From NCBI GenBank assembly GCA_013398055.1, contig VZRS01005498.1, positions 372,001 through 436,000 of the forward strand: a stretch of DNA of 64,000 nucleotides. Reading direction: 5' to 3'. Under the pieces are notes generated by a model. That model had not been told where the DNA came from and did no database searches. It saw only the letters and a program-made list of their open reading frames with translations. Below, piece after piece: positions 35,514 through 49,499 of this stretch. Position numbers and translations under genes: made by a program. Every line of letters starts with the position of its first letter. The stretch's first letter is position 1. Source of the DNA: Ifrita kowaldi (lineage: Eukaryota > Chordata > Aves > Passeriformes > Cinclosomatidae).

Positions 35514-38229
35514 TAACATCATGCTCGGTTGTAGACACTTTTTGAAATTGAGGATATCAAATTTTGACCTGATGCTAAAGTCTAATCACAGTTCTTAAGA
35601 TTTTTTTTCAGATGAAGACTGTCTTAAACATCTTTCAGAGCTGATAGGTGACCTGCATTTGTTTCCTTGTCATGAATGTGCTGATGGGTATGTGGGTGGC
35701 TTTATGGATTTTCTTCCTTCTGAGGTCACATGGTTTATGATATGTGTTTATAGAAGAAGTCAATGGTCCATCTTCTAAACTAATTTTTTTTTAAGTATGA
35801 ATGATGAAACCATGGTAGATAACTCAGTGTTTTATATAGACTTCTACTCTTGGGCAGATGTACTTCTTAGATGTGCCTATGAAGAGTGAAGACATTGGTC
35901 TCTTGTTTTTAATTTATGGAAGGTTTATGATTCATGTACAGTATTAACTTCTCTCTCACAAAGATGCTTCTGAGAGTGTTACGCTTCTCTGGGGCAGCAG
36001 AAACTATGGATTAGTGTTCCTCAAGAAAAGTTGAAAGACTTGGATGGTATCTGGAGTTGATGGTGTTTCAGCTTGTCGAATGGTTTAGCAAGTGAAATGA
36101 GTCAGCCAAATGCAGTATTGGGAGGCAGTCAGCACCTGTACATTCTCTGCCTTGCTGTGCTACCTGCACTAAGAATAAGATTTTTTTATCATTACACTAA
36201 TAATGTTTCTGCTGTCAGCTCATGGTTTGGAAATGAGAGACAGATATGTCAATGGTTAAGAACTGTCAACATGATAAGGCAGTGGAAGTGGTTGAAATGG
36301 CTCTTGTTGCATAAGGGATGTCTTGCCAGTAGAGATTAAGAAAGTATTGAATGATCTTGTGAGACATGGAGCAACAACACAGTTGTGTCTTCCTATGTTT
36401 AAGGATTAATTGGGTTTGGAAGTAACACAGGGAGAGCTTAATCTTTAAAAGGAGACCATATGCCTTGTCTTGTTTTGTTGTAGGACAAAGGCTGGGAGCT
36501 GGTAAGAGCAGTTTAAGTTAGAGGTCAGTGCTGGCACAGGAAAGAATGGGTATGAATTAAGCATGAATAAAATGGCCTGTAAATAAGATGATTTTTAATC
36601 CTCAGAACAGTCTTAGTGAGAGCGACTGCCACAAATAGCAGAAGCAATTTTAAGATGAAACTGGTAAATTTGAGAAAGGGATTTCATCATGTCCCTTGCT
36701 GTGAGAGGGAAAAGGGTACTCCCTGGCCCAGGAGGTCACTCACAGCCGTGAGCTCCTACATCCTGGGTTGCTGGGTGTGTTTCATTCAAAATCTGATTTT
36801 TTACACTTTGTTCCAAACTGGTGGTCTCCTGCTACCATCTGTCACCTGCATCAGGGCTAAATTGTGTCTTACTTTGTAAGACATAGAACGTGTGATTTGA
36901 AAGTTAATGCAGTATTTGTTCAGTGTATTTGCATTTTTGTGCTTGATGCTGGTAGAAGATACAGCCCTAGATTCCTCCTCTGTGGGCTATGATTCACCTT
37001 CATTATAAATATTTCACATCAGCCTCATGCTTAATGATGCTGTTGGAAGGAAGAACATCTGGATTCTTTTACCAGGTGCTATAGCTGGATCTTACAAGTT
37101 GTATGCATTGCTTTTACTGTCTCTATTAAAAATTAAAACAGGGGGAAATACGCCTAAATTCGTCTGAACATCCAATCTTGAAATTACTCTATTAGATTAT
37201 TGTATAATTCCCACTACTGCGATATTTGAATAACGCCCTACAATATTCATGTGTACTTAGAGGAAATGATGTACTGAGGAGATAAAGGATGTGTTCAAGG
37301 TTGTACAAGAAGCCTGAGGTGAAATAAAGCCTGACTATGCCTCTACACATGTCTGAGCAGTGCACTGTCTACTGGGCTTTTAGAAAAGATGCCAACTTCC
37401 CACAAAAAATGCTATTTTGATCTCAGACTCTGGTCATTTGGCTCTTCTTAGGGAATCATAATCTTGGTTCTTGAGATTCCTTTTGGTATTTTTGTGAATT
37501 CAGAAGACATGGCTTCCTGCCTAACTACACCTTTCCTGTTCTTCATACCTCTCTCCTGGTTCTTTTTTTAAGCGCTATGCTATAGGCAGCACGGTGTTTG
37601 TCATTAAAATATTTACGTGTGCTGTTTGCACTGTTTTGTCTGCCCTAGTTGTTCCTGTGGACCTTCTGATCAGTGACTACACTGAATGTTCACAGAAAGG
37701 GAGAGCACACAGGTGATGCAGGGCTTAGGGCTAGCCTGCTGGGAGAGTTCTGACTAACAGCATTGCTTACTTGGGTGGGTATTTGTGGGAAGAATTATTC
37801 TGGGATATCCCCCAACCTCTGTCCATGTGGATATCAGAATTACTTTGTGAAGTGATGCAACTTGAGGCCGATATAGAACCTGCCTGTTAAGAAAGTTCCA
37901 ATTTCTTCCGCATATTCCATTTTACATTGTTCAAAACTCATTTTAAATTACTGGAATATAGTTACTGATGTCTAAACATGCCATTAAAAAGCATTAAGAG
38001 CCTGCTGATGATGATCTTGTTTCCTAAAATTTTATGTGGTTAAACTAATGACCTAGAACTTTCTATTCATACTATAAAAATGACGTGAATTTTACGTGGT
38101 GGAGGCTGAAGGCTGGGGCAGAGCGCTTTGCAGGGGGTGTTGAGAACCACTGGAGAAATTGGACTCATTACAGCTGTGATGGCATTAGGAGGGGATGGTA
38201 ATCAGACAGTGGTGGGTTTATAATGATAG

Positions 38230-38640
38230 CATTGGTTTGCTGGTGCGCTCTGCTGATAGGTGTAGCTCAAATCCTTTAACACAAAACAAAGTCTTTTAAA
38301 CCCTGCTCTTTCAGCAATTCATTTAACAAGGAGAAGTGCTTTGAAATTAGTCCTTGGATATCGTGTCTTCAATTTACATCCTCAGTGCAGTTAGCACTTA
38401 ATATATCCCTTTCAGAAGCAGATTGTCACTGCAAAGTGTCTGTACACAGTCTGTTTAATTCATCCACAGAGGTCCCACTGCATTTCAATTGTGTCTTTTT
38501 TGTTGCTTTTAGGAGTAAAGCTTGGGTTGCCGCACATTCTTGCCACCTTTTTCCACTTCACTGAAATCATTCACTTGATTTAAAAAACCCTACACAACTA
38601 AATTGATTCAGTAAATCCCTTTTTCATGTACAGTAAGTGG
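38230..38640. promoter_or_regulatory. Enhancer-like block
   Basis: About 400 bases free of long homopolymers, with words such as TAATTCATCC, TTCATTTAACAAGG and CATTTCAATTGTG and balanced composition. It stands out from the flanks by texture only. Conservation is an inference. Confidence 0.2.
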
Positions 38641-41600
38641 TTTGGTGTAAGGCACAGAAATCTTTCTACTTTTACACTTCCTTTCATTTCATACAATTGT
38701 CCTTAGAAAAGTAAGTCTATAAATGATAAAAAAAAATACAAAGTGGAGCCAAGTTAGAAGGAAAAAGTTTTAACTAGCTTTTTTGTCAAGCTTCAAACAA
38801 TGCTTTCTCTGATTCTGACTTTCTCTTTCTGACCAGTGTCTGTTTACAGTCACTCATCATTAACTATACGTATTTATCAGGGTTTGCAGGCGCCGCTGGC
38901 CTATTTGATACTCCTCTTTTTAAACAAAAACACCCTCAGAAATTGATATGGTAGCCAAAATGATATTCATAAAAAATTTAAGAAAGAGCTCTCAGCACTA
39001 AAAAAAAAAAAGAAATTTTTTTGAAGGAGCTGAAAAGAAAAAGGTCTTGGAATTACAAGCAGTTAGACTTGGTTTTTTTGCGTAATGACTCCTGGTATCC
39101 CACTGTGAGAAGACTTTCCCCAGCTTCTCGTCTGCATTCTTCCTCGTTCCCTGCGGGAGAATGAGTTGGATTTGTCTGCCATATTCACAGCAATCGAGGT
39201 GATCCAGGTTGAAAGAAAATCAATAAGATGTGTCCATTTATGCCTCACAAAGGAAGAAAGGTCTAAAGAACAGACATGGGACGTGATTCAAGCACTAGAG
39301 ACTTAATAAGACTTCTACTTGTGTTTGAAGGGGATGGTAATTTATATTTTACTTTGAACTTTTTTTTATGCTTCATAACTATTGGGATTCGGGCTGACAT
39401 GGGAAGCAAGGAAAAGAAGGTTTGATGCTGTCTTAGAAGACCTAACCCATTTGGGAAGGCCATGCTCAAAAGTTCAAAAAATTTTGTTTTAGAAAAGATT
39501 AAAGAGACATCATATCATCGTACTGATTTATCGCTATTGATAAAACTGGTTTAAAGTATTTTGGATTGGGGTACAATAAAAAAAAGTCTTTCTTCGAGAA
39601 CAGCTGCAAGTTTCTCATTATTGGCTGTCTTTTCTGTGTGTTTGATATCATTTTGCTTAGAAATAGAGGAGCAGCCATAATAGGTACCCTGGTGCCACTT
39701 GAAGCTTTGTCAGGGCAGCTCCCCAAAAGTGGTTGTTGTTCTGCTCGATGTCTGTCATGTTGGCCACCAGGGTCCTGCTGTCCCGAGGGTGTGCTCTGTC
39801 AGCCTTCAGCAAAAATGCTCTCTGCTTTAGCCTAGCTTGTTTTTCCAAGCCAAACTTGCCATGTACTTTTGCAAGTGAGACGTTAGTATGCTCTTAGTCA
39901 GCGGGAATTGGGACCTGTGGGAGTTTCAGAAACAAAACCCAGAAAACTTGAAATAAAATAAACCAAGGCAGGCTGCAGGCATTGGGTCTCGTTATTGCAA
40001 GCTTTTTGTTTTGTTGTAAAAAGATAAAAGTGAAAGCAAGCCTTCCTACCAAAGGAGTAAACGGCCTCAAAAATTATGTCTCAGCAAGGCACTGAATAAA
40101 AGCTTGATGATCACCGAGGTAGTGGGATTGCAAGGTGGAAGAGGAGATATTCTTTCTTTTTCTGCTCTTCCAAATATCTTGGCTATGCATTCCCATCAAA
40201 ATGTAGGCTGACACCAAATAGGCCCCAGACAGAAGGTCTGAAATGGAGATGGTGTATCCAAGGAAAAAGAATTCACATTTTGAAGTCTTGACTGTTCTTC
40301 CTCAGTAGCCCTTTAAGAAAGTTTCAATTAGAAGAGATAGTCCCAAGAAGAAAACTGTGCTTAGTGCATTATGCAGGATAAAGTTAAAGATGTAAAGAGG
40401 ATAGAGACAGATTTAGAGCCATACTTTAAAGGTATACAGAGGTTTATCATTATTAAAACTACCATATTTTTTCCAAATCAGACCCTTTTCACTGAATCTT
40501 TGGCAGATTTTTTCAGTTTTATCCAACTTTGAGTCTTTTCAAAATAAATTGAAAAGTAAGTTTGAGAGGCATTCAGACTATTAATGGATTTTTTTAAGGC
40601 TTAATTGGTATCAAACAAGATTTTAGTGAATGCGGCCAAGTGTGCCCATTGCATCATTAAATGAGAAAAGCTAGCATTTAACTGAGATTGACTCACACCA
40701 CTGTCCTTCACTTTCAAGAACTGTACTTAAACGGGGTGAGATCAGAATATCAAAGCAGTCCATGTAATGTGCAGCCACAAATTTTTTTTTTTAAGGTTTC
40801 CTTCATATGTGTTTCAACATGGTGCTGTTCTGGAATGACCACTAATAAAACAACTAATAAATAAATAGAGGTGCTAACAAAGCAATTGTGCAACAGTGAA
40901 TGAAAACCTATGTGGGCCAGGATGCATTGCCTGAAAAGGAAATGTAAAAATAAATCCCAGCAAATTGGAAGGGAATTGGATAGACCAGCTGGCCAGCCCT
41001 ACACACAGAAGTGAGATTTTGCAGTTTACAGGCAGCCCTTTTGCCTGAGAGGATCTGAAAAGTGTTTTAATATCTCATTTACATAACAAAGGAGGTACAA
41101 AATCAGCTTTGCATCCAGGGGACTACACAAGCCTGTGATGGGGAGAGGTGTTGAGAGCAAAGATTGCTCTCCAGGCCCCTGTGGCAGCAGCCAGCAAACG
41201 CTGTGTCTCAGAGTGGTGCTGCCTGGCCACTTTGGGCTGGTAAGATGCTGTTCTCAGATGCCTGTTGCCCCTTTGGCTTTTACCAAACAAATGGAAATAG
41301 GTGTTCTGCTTCTTCAGAAAGTCCCACCAGACAGAGCCTAGTTTCTTGGCGCCTTGTCCTGCACTGCCTTTCATTTCCCAGGGCATGAAGTGGATTGCTC
41401 TGGTACAAAGCCCCAGTGACAATGAGTGGGAGCCTGAGGTTATTCCTGCTGAGGGGTGTTTCTGTGCGGCCCTTTCCGGAGCTCTTGGCAAAAGCGTTGT
41501 AGGTTTGCTGGACCACCCTTGCTTACTGTGCTGCTTTTCACTCTCCTTGCTGCAGCTGACCTTGATTTCCACACAGCAAACTCTTTGTAAAAAAAAGCTA

Positions 41601-42675
41601 ACTTGCGGTGTAAATCAGTAGCTGAAGAAACTGATGATTCGGGGTCTGCAAATTGTGTATTTCTGTGAGCTACTTACAGGTAGACGAAATCTAAACAGTC
41701 CCACCTGTGAGACATGCAGAGATTTTTTTTTCTGAATTTGTCCCTGGGAGGAGAGGACTCCCGAAGTGGCATTAGAGGAGGTTTGCATCAGAAAGGGGAG
41801 TGGTACCACCATTTCAGCATTGTTGGTAGAAGCTGGGAATCTGGAAGCTCCAGTATAGTTCTATGAACAGACTTAAGTGTATCGTTGGCTCTGCGTATTT
41901 AATTTTTCTTAATAATAGTGAAAGGAAGGAAGCAGTAGCACTCTGAAAGGATAAAGAGATCTCTGCTGCAGCAAGGTTCAGGCCAGGCAGGCTGGTGCTT
42001 TACTTGGAAATGGAAAAGCACCTTCCCTCATCTGGGCACAGCCCCTATAAAGAGCAAGCCAGCAGTGGTCTTGGCCCTCAGTGGCACACTGCATTTGCTA
42101 CCAAATGTCTCTCCTTCCCAAAAGCAGTTTACCAGAGGGAATGGAGTAGGTAGGACAATATCAGTGCTGTAGCAGCGCCAGGTGAGCTGCCAGCCCAGGC
42201 TGAGACCATCCAGTCTGTCAGGATGCAAGGTGTCTTCAGCTGCCCCTGAGGAGATGCTCCAAATGTCTTTGAAGCACCAGATATTTTGGTGCAATGCAGG
42301 GTTTGCCGTGCTGAGGTCCTGGTCCACAGACAGAGCGCCCCATTGCCACTACCAGTGCCAAAAAGGAAACATAGAAACATATTTTAAAAAGCATGTGCAC
42401 AAGGAAAAGCAGGTTCCTTCCCTGCCCAGGCATTCCCAGCTTCCATTGAAAGCCGGCTCCTGTTCCCTGCGGGAAACATGGTAGAGTATTCACCCAGGAA
42501 GGCAGCTGTAGGACTATGTCTTGATGGTGATCCCTGGCTGGTTTGTTCATTCTGGGGAAAAATTCCAAAGAAAAATGCAATGCTTGGGTTTCATTGCTGT
42601 GTTTCTTGACCTGGTGCGGCATTTCTTCCCAAAAGTTGCAAAAACTTTACTGAATAATGATGAATTGGAGATGTT

Positions 42676-42719
42676 AAAAAAAAACAACAACAAACCCCAG
42701 GCCCCAAACCACCCAAACT
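42676..42719 (+). repeat. A/C-rich low-complexity tract
   Basis: A nine-A run is followed by AAC units and CCCAAACC-type words. It is simple sequence. The preceding + frame (42521-42727) ends inside it and is not a convincing gene. Confidence 0.65.
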
Positions 42720-43174
42720 TGAAGTAAGTGAGCTCAGTTCTCCTTCACGGAGGAACTGTGAGAATTATTCTTCTTTATTAAAAAGAAATTCTCATTGGAA
42801 TGCAAATTTTGATTTTGATTATCTGTCACGGCCTGCTTTGAAGTTTTTCAGACAAAAATAAATATCTCCATAACAGAGAGGATTATAGTAGTCTTGTTTA
42901 GAATCATCTGACTAAGAGTGACATCTAATCTCAGAATATATAAGGTTTTGAGGCCACAGAGACTTTGAAAGAGCTTGACTCTCTTCTGTTTTGTAAATTT
43001 TCTATAAATGGTTTAATAAGGTTTTTAGTTCAGCCCCCAAAAAACAAGGACTAAAACATTTCCATCAACCATATTGTTGAAGAAATATAAAAGAGACATA
43101 ATTCAATTTAAATAAAGCTGTAGCTAGGTTATATCATCCTTATCTCAGTAAAAAGTATTTTCTTTTACAATCCC

Positions 43175-43190
43175 AAATAAATAAATAAAT
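43175..43190 (+). repeat. (AAAT)4 microsatellite
   Basis: Four perfect AAAT units. It is a short tetranucleotide repeat that could be polymorphic. Confidence 0.85.
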
Positions 43191-44101
43191 ATCTGTGACT
43201 CGGCTTTGAAGGTTTCACTTGGATAAATCAGGTTTTGGCAGCTCTGTAATTCATGAAACAATACCTCTAGCTGCACTGGAATGGGAGTGGGATGTTTCAA
43301 GCTTTATGATTCTGTTCAATTCTGGAGCGTTAATGGGGCTATTTGTAAAGAAAGAAATATAATGAGTTATCACAAAACACAGCAAGGACTCTAGAAAGGG
43401 GCAGCCTCCCATCCATCACCCATTCCAGTGTATTCACAAAAGAACAGGGTGAGAAATCTTGTGAGGACGATGGGGAATTTTGCTTTTACTCTAACCTGAC
43501 TTTCACAAATTGTGATGGGCCTAGAACATTATTTTCTTTACAAAATGACCCCAACCCGATCCTAAATTCAAAGCGTGAGAGTGTGTGACACAGGTTTTCG
43601 TGGAGATTTTTTTTTCTACCTTCCTCTACTTTATGCTTTGAGAAGACATTTTCTTAATTAAGATTTATTTATGAAAATAAAAGTATTACATTATTTTTAT
43701 CTGATATAGAGGCCAATTCAGGATGGTGACATTGCCGTATTTCTGTGGCACCTTCTGGTGGGGCTATTAGTAAAGTTACCTGTCATTTCCCTTCTCTTCT
43801 CCTCTATTTTGGAAGTTTATTACTAAGCCTTGAAAAGTTCTTGTGGGTTCACTCTGCCATATGAGTTGGGAACTTGAGAACAATTTTATTTTGAGCATTT
43901 TTAAACAAAAGGCAAACCTACACTGAGCTGTGGTATTGGGGTGTTTTTTTTTTTTTGTATTTTAAGTGACAGAAGCTCTAACAGAACCAAAATCTTATCT
44001 GGTGTGTGCTGTGATGTATCTGCAGTCCTGTCCTCTCTCATCACACTCAGAATCCCTAATGAACCCAAAGAATGTTTTGAGTGAATATGGTTTTTATGGT
44101 T

Positions 44102-44125
44102 TTCAGTCCTTTAAGAAGGACTGAA
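44102..44125. repeat. Perfect 10-bp inverted repeat
   Basis: TTCAGTCCTT (44102-44111) is separated by TAAG from its exact reverse complement AAGGACTGAA (44116-44125). The flanking bases do not extend the stem, so this is far shorter than a microRNA precursor. It may be chance or a palindromic protein-binding site. Confidence 0.6.
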
Positions 44126-44519
44126 GGTTTTGCCCCAAAGATAATGAGATAATTAATGTATTTCGTAGTGTGTTTCAGAGACGGTGAACAGCTCGGAGTA
44201 ATGAAATGAAACACGCATGCCAAAACAAAGGGCACAGCAGGAAATAGTCTGAAGTACATGATAATCAATTTTCACATTATAAGCTTTTACATCTCTCCTT
44301 CCATATATCCCATTATAACAGGGCCTGTTGCTTATTAAAAAGGAAATTGAGATGTCACTAACTGCGGAAGAGCAGATCCTCAGGCAGTACAAATCAGTCT
44401 ACTGTGCTGAAGTCAGTCATGCCAGCTTGTGGATCTGACTCAGGATCCTTTTGGTGTGATAAATCAGTTTTAATCTGCAATCTAGGAGTTTCCCTCTTAG
44501 AACTTTATGTGTTTTGCAG

Positions 44520-44614
44520 GTTGGAAGACTAAGAGAGGATTTTTTGAGCTTTACAATGTAGATGTTCTTACTAACAGCTACAGATTCTGGAAGAGCAGAT
44601 TTAGGAAGAGCAGA
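44520..44614 (+). other. Splice-bounded open block (possible exon)
   Basis: A good acceptor (CTTTATGTGTTTTGCAG ending 44519) and a strong donor (AGCAGA/GTGAGT at 44614/44615) bracket 95 bases. One frame is open throughout (31 codons, starting with WKTKRGFFELYNVDVL) and ends exactly at a codon boundary. The peptide is not recognised. No partner exon with matching phase is obvious, so this may be a decoy. Confidence 0.2.
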
Positions 44615-46640
44615 GTGAGTGTCCTGCCTTCTTCTGATGCTCAGGACCTTATTTACATACTCTACACTCCCCTTCCCATAGGAACTGTTCCTTCAGTAGT
44701 GTATTTCCAGTGCCTAGGAGTATCTGGGTTGGTACCATCTGGCAGACATTGGCAAGGGAAAAAAGACCTTATAGTTCTCTCAGCTTGCCTGTGGGAGAAA
44801 TTGTTTGTTATATACAAGGAGGTACATGAGGGAGATATTGTTTTTGCAGCTGAAGTGTTGTTTCCATCTGAGCATGGTAAAAACTTGTTAATTTCTTGCA
44901 GAGTCCAACGTCCTAAATATACACACTAAGCCCTTTTTAGAAAATGTAGCTCAAAGACTTTTACTGCAGCATCTCTGTATGTGAGATTCTCTGAGCTGAT
45001 GCCCCTTCTCCCTTCCTCAGTAACTTTTCCCCAGGTTAAACCAGGAAGCAGAGGGAGGCATTCAACCGCTTACAGGAATACAAAGGTGTCCTGAGGAGTT
45101 TTAACATTTCAATAAGGCACATGAGATGTGACCCCGTGCAGGGCTATCTGTATGGTCTTGTTCTAACCTTGCTTGGTTCATTCTCCCAGGACTCACATCA
45201 ACTTTGTCCTTCCTTTTCCGTCCTGCAACAGGCACAGCCAAACCATTGCAAAACTCCTCCCGTGACTCCAGTGCCTGTAGGACAGTGCTGAGGCTTTTGC
45301 TGCCCAGGGTGTGATTAGGTGGTGAGATCATTGATCTCCTGTCTCACAGAATTTCTGCAGATCTACAATCCTGACCAGTAAATTTTTCAGCAATGAAAAT
45401 CCCGTGTGTTTTCCAACGAGAGAATTATTTTTAAACCTGGGCTTTATGGGATTATGCTCTCTTAGAGTATATAGGTACATCAGGCTATACATGAGGAATG
45501 GTTTATGTGCTTTGACTCATTAGCTATCCCCTTAACAACAATGAAAATAGTCTCAGCTGGCGTTCATCAGGTTCATGGCTTCACAGAAGTAAGGGAAATT
45601 CACACATGAACTGAAAGGTTACTGAGAAGTATGGAGCATGCTGCATCATTTTGAGACAGCAATTTTGCCACATGCCATGAGACCAAAAGCGTGATAAAAA
45701 CCAGTGGGAAACACTAGGTTCCACAGCATCATGAAGCAGGACTTGAGGGACCAGTGCACTGTGGACTGTAGAGTTGCTGGCTGTAAGGTGCTCTGAATGG
45801 TTCTGTGTTTGGAGCTCTGCAGAAGGATATCACCTGTCTTCCATGGCCACCAAGGCCTGCTGCTCTGGATGGGTGAGATGAGCTAAACTGGTTCTTGCTC
45901 CTTTAGAACAGCAACATGAGATCTCATCTCCCTTCTTACTAGTGCTAAAAGGCTACAGTTTGCAAAACCGTGAAATTATACAGGTTTTGAACCTGTCAAG
46001 TATTGTATTCTATGTAGCTCATACTACCAGTCTTCATGCAGCAGCCTTTTATTTTTCCTTCAGGAAAAAGAGCACTGAGTTTCTAGTGGCAATCATCAAA
46101 TTATTTACTGTCCATCTTTCCCTTCACAACTAAACAAAGTATGCTGGAGGATTTTTGCAGTTTTGCTACTGATACCATACTCAGTATAACCAGGTAAGAG
46201 CAAATTCAGCTCTTAATTTTTTTAGGGGCTGTCTTGTCCACAGCATCTCACTGACCATTTTCCCAATCAAGGCGAGAAGGATCCAGTCTTGGTACAGCAC
46301 TGAAAGGGACTCAGAACAATAGCGGATCCTCTCCTGTGTTAGAGGAAATGACTGCTCTGTTTGCCAGCAACCAACCTTTTAGAGGTAAAGTTATAAAAGG
46401 TCTAAAATGCTTCTAGCTGCAGTGGCAGGAAAGTGAGGCCATGTGCTGAGCCACCTGGTTCTACAGAGGAGCCGCTTATAAAGCTCCATGGCTAATGAAA
46501 GGAGATTGTTCAGGTGGCTTTGAGAAGGAGGCAGGCAGGATTGCTTTATACTTTATACATTTCTCAGGCAGAGGAAGCATATTAAGCCTACTGAAGAGAG
46601 ATTTCCAAGTCAAAGTTTTATCAGTCACTTGCGTGTGTAC

Positions 46641-46652
46641 ATATATATATAT
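46641..46652. repeat. (AT)6 microsatellite
   Basis: Six AT units, preceded by a GTGTGTAC word. It is a short dinucleotide repeat. Confidence 0.8.
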
Positions 46653-46973
46653 GGTGCAACTTCTCCCCCTGCCCCTTGCCTTGGGAGAAGAAGTTTTTCT
46701 CCTTTTGCAAGTTTTGAGGTACTTTCAGGGCCATAGAGAAAAACCCTGTGGGATAAGAAATGTAGACATTAAATGTAGAGGATATTCCACTTCCTTTGAT
46801 TTATGGGGATGAAAATGTAACTTCTGGCTGCAGCCAACATTTTGAGGCAATTGCATAGTACAGAGGGGAATAAGAAAGTGCCCTAGCTCTTTGCCCAAAT
46901 GCTGAGGAATTGAAGCTTCTTAGAGACGCTGTGCAGGAGTTGAGTCTAAATTGTTTGGTTTTTTTCCTTTCAG

Positions 46974-47315
46974 ACTTTGATTGTCAGGGTTTTGAATCTG
47001 GGCTCTGTTGTAGCCCTTATGTTGACTCTGCAGAGATCACAGCAACGCTCCCAAAGCAAACTCGAACAGCCCTTTGGGGAATACCCTGCTGTTTGGTGCT
47101 TTTCCAAACAATGCCCAGCAATTGAAATGGCTTTTTTTACCCAGTTCCTCGTAATGTGCCTCTGTCCCCTCCCACAGTATGATAGATGACACGGATGAGT
47201 GTGTTTGAAGAGGTGTTTTGGGTAAGATGCAGGAGGGTCACTGAACTCAGGGCTCAGGCAAAGAATAGCCCTCATATTTAGAGGCTGGGCACTGCTCTGC
47301 TTTGTTAGGGCCCAG
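46974..47315 (+). other. Splice-bounded block (possible non-coding exon)
   Basis: A strong acceptor (TTTTTTTCCTTTCAG ending at 46973) and a consensus donor (GCCCAG/GTGAGT at 47315/47316) lie 342 bases apart. All frames meet a stop inside, so it is not a coding exon. It could be an exon of a long non-coding RNA, a UTR exon or an unused site pair. Confidence 0.2.
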
Positions 47316-49499
47316 GTGAGTCCTGACATGCACTAGGCTCAGATACAGCTCCACATCAAGGCTTTGCCACCTCCTGACATCCCAATTCAGGATCTAGACA
47401 AGCAGCACTTAATAAGTCCCATACATATATGCTCTGGGGAGGATTTCATCCTGGTCATCTGTGTGCCCTCATTCCTTGCCCTTAACTGCTCCTCAAAGGG
47501 ACAAAAACTACTCAGAAACACTTCTCCGACTCTGAATGCTAAACAGGGGCTGCTGCTTCTCTCCTGCTCTAGGAACATTTGCCCCCCTGCTGTCTGCATA
47601 CACCCAGAGAGCACACACAATAATCAGTGAGAATGCTGTGGTGCAATCAGAAAGCAGAACTAGGAAATGCTTTTCAGCTATGTGGAGGCAAGGAGAGGTT
47701 AGAAGGAGAAGCAACACATGGAGCTGGTTCCTGAGATATGGGCAGTTTGCACTGTTCAAGGAGTGATCAAATTGTTCTTCCTGTGGCAGCAAAGGCTGCA
47801 TCTTTCTTGCAGTTTGGGGAGAAGTGGAGGTACCACTCAGCCTTCAGAGGAAGGAGGTCAGCTAGAAAAAGCTTACTCAGGGTGCAGTAGGGAAGAAAAT
47901 CCATCTGTCTGAGTAGCCTTAATAGGGTCTGGGGACCTGCCACTCTGTCAGACTAATTCTTGGCACAGGGTCGGTGTTGCCAAGAGCACAGTTATCCTTC
48001 TGTCTATTGTTGCTGGGAGGATAGAGGAGAGATAAGGGCTGAGCAGAGCTCTGTGTAAAAGGTCCTTCCTTAGCATCTTTCAGTTTAGCTTTCACTGACT
48101 GAGGCCCCCAAAGTACTTAGCATGAGTAAAGTTTTCAAAAGCATGAGTAATTTAGGAGATTAAAAGGCATTTTCAAAAGTGTCGACTTTTGAAAGTGCCT
48201 AATTTCCAGCGACTTTCAATGAGGTTTGGGAATCTTAAATCATCTGGTTGCTTCAGTGAATAACACTGTTGATTGCAGCGTAATGCATCATCAGCTGGTA
48301 TCCTGCTTGTGTCAGAGGTCAATGCTGAGTGACTCTGAGGAGGGTGTTCAAATCCCCATGGCTGAGCAATCCAGGGAATTCCGTCTGCCCCTTCCCGGAG
48401 GTGGCTTTGAGAGCACCGAGCTCTTCTGACTTTCTGGGCTAATTGCACGGGGATACTGTAGGAGGAGTTCACTTAGGCTCCCTTTTAAACTGCCTGTGTT
48501 TTTGTCAGGTTTTAGTGACAGGTGCTGGATCAAGTTTTGCTCTGCCCAACTTGCCACCTTTTTTCCCTTTGCTAATTTTGTTGCAAATAACTTTCACTCA
48601 TGCCTTCTGTTTTTTGGTAGGAGACTCTATATATCTATGCATTTTTATTAACATATATAGACAAAATTTAATACGTGAAAACTGACAGTGTAAAAATCAT
48701 AGGTTTCCTGTGTGTGCCTTTGGTTTTTGAAAGGGTCATGTGAAGGACTAACTCAAACCCCTTGCTGAATTGTAGGCTCTCAGAGGGAGAGATGCACATG
48801 TTTAGAAGGAAGAAGGGCTCAGCATTTGCATTTGGATGCATGTCTTACGGCTTCAGAGCTCTTTAGACTCCCAAGTGGAGCAACTTCGAAGTTCAAAGCG
48901 GTGTGATTTTTGGCAGGTTTTTTCCCTAAGACTTCTTCAGGGCATGAAATATTCTGCCCTCAGTGCATGTACATAACTCTCATTGGCCTTAAAAGAAGTT
49001 ACATGCCTACATCAAAGGAAGGATTTACCCCATAATGATTCGTCGTGAGCCTGACAGGCAAACACAACAGTGGAGAGCTCACAAGCCAAAGCTCCTGAGC
49101 TACGGGGACAGCAGAGTTCAGATCTCTGCCAATCAGCCACATTTTGGCTCTGATTTTCAGCAGTTTTTAATTTTTTAAATTGTTTTAGTGGGGATCAAAC
49201 CACGTGCTAGCCATCTGGTAGAAGAAATGGTAGGGCTCAAGCAGAGGAGATAACCCCTTTAACATTTTATGTGGGAGGTAAACCAGGGTCAAATTAAATT
49301 GTGGAGTTTTTTTTTCTGAAAAGTGCATCTCCTTATCCCTGGTGTTACACTGGAGACACAGAACCACAATATTTTAAAGCAAATTAGAAAATACCTTTTT
49401 ATTAAATGTGATTGCAGAAAGTCCTGGGAAGGAATGTGTTAATGACTGGTGATTGAATGCAGTGGTTTGCAAGCTCTAAGCAGCTTTAGTGTCTCCTAC

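Noticed and set aside
36938..36952. Partial match to a conserved microRNA (TTGTGCTTGAT, as in miR-218)
   Set aside because: The match stops after the seed region, and there is no hairpin partner arm nearby.
39063..39248. Basic minus-strand frame containing an ATG followed by ADKSNSFSRRERGR
   Set aside because: Looks protein-like but is only 39 codons from that ATG. No homologue comes to mind and no signals flank it.
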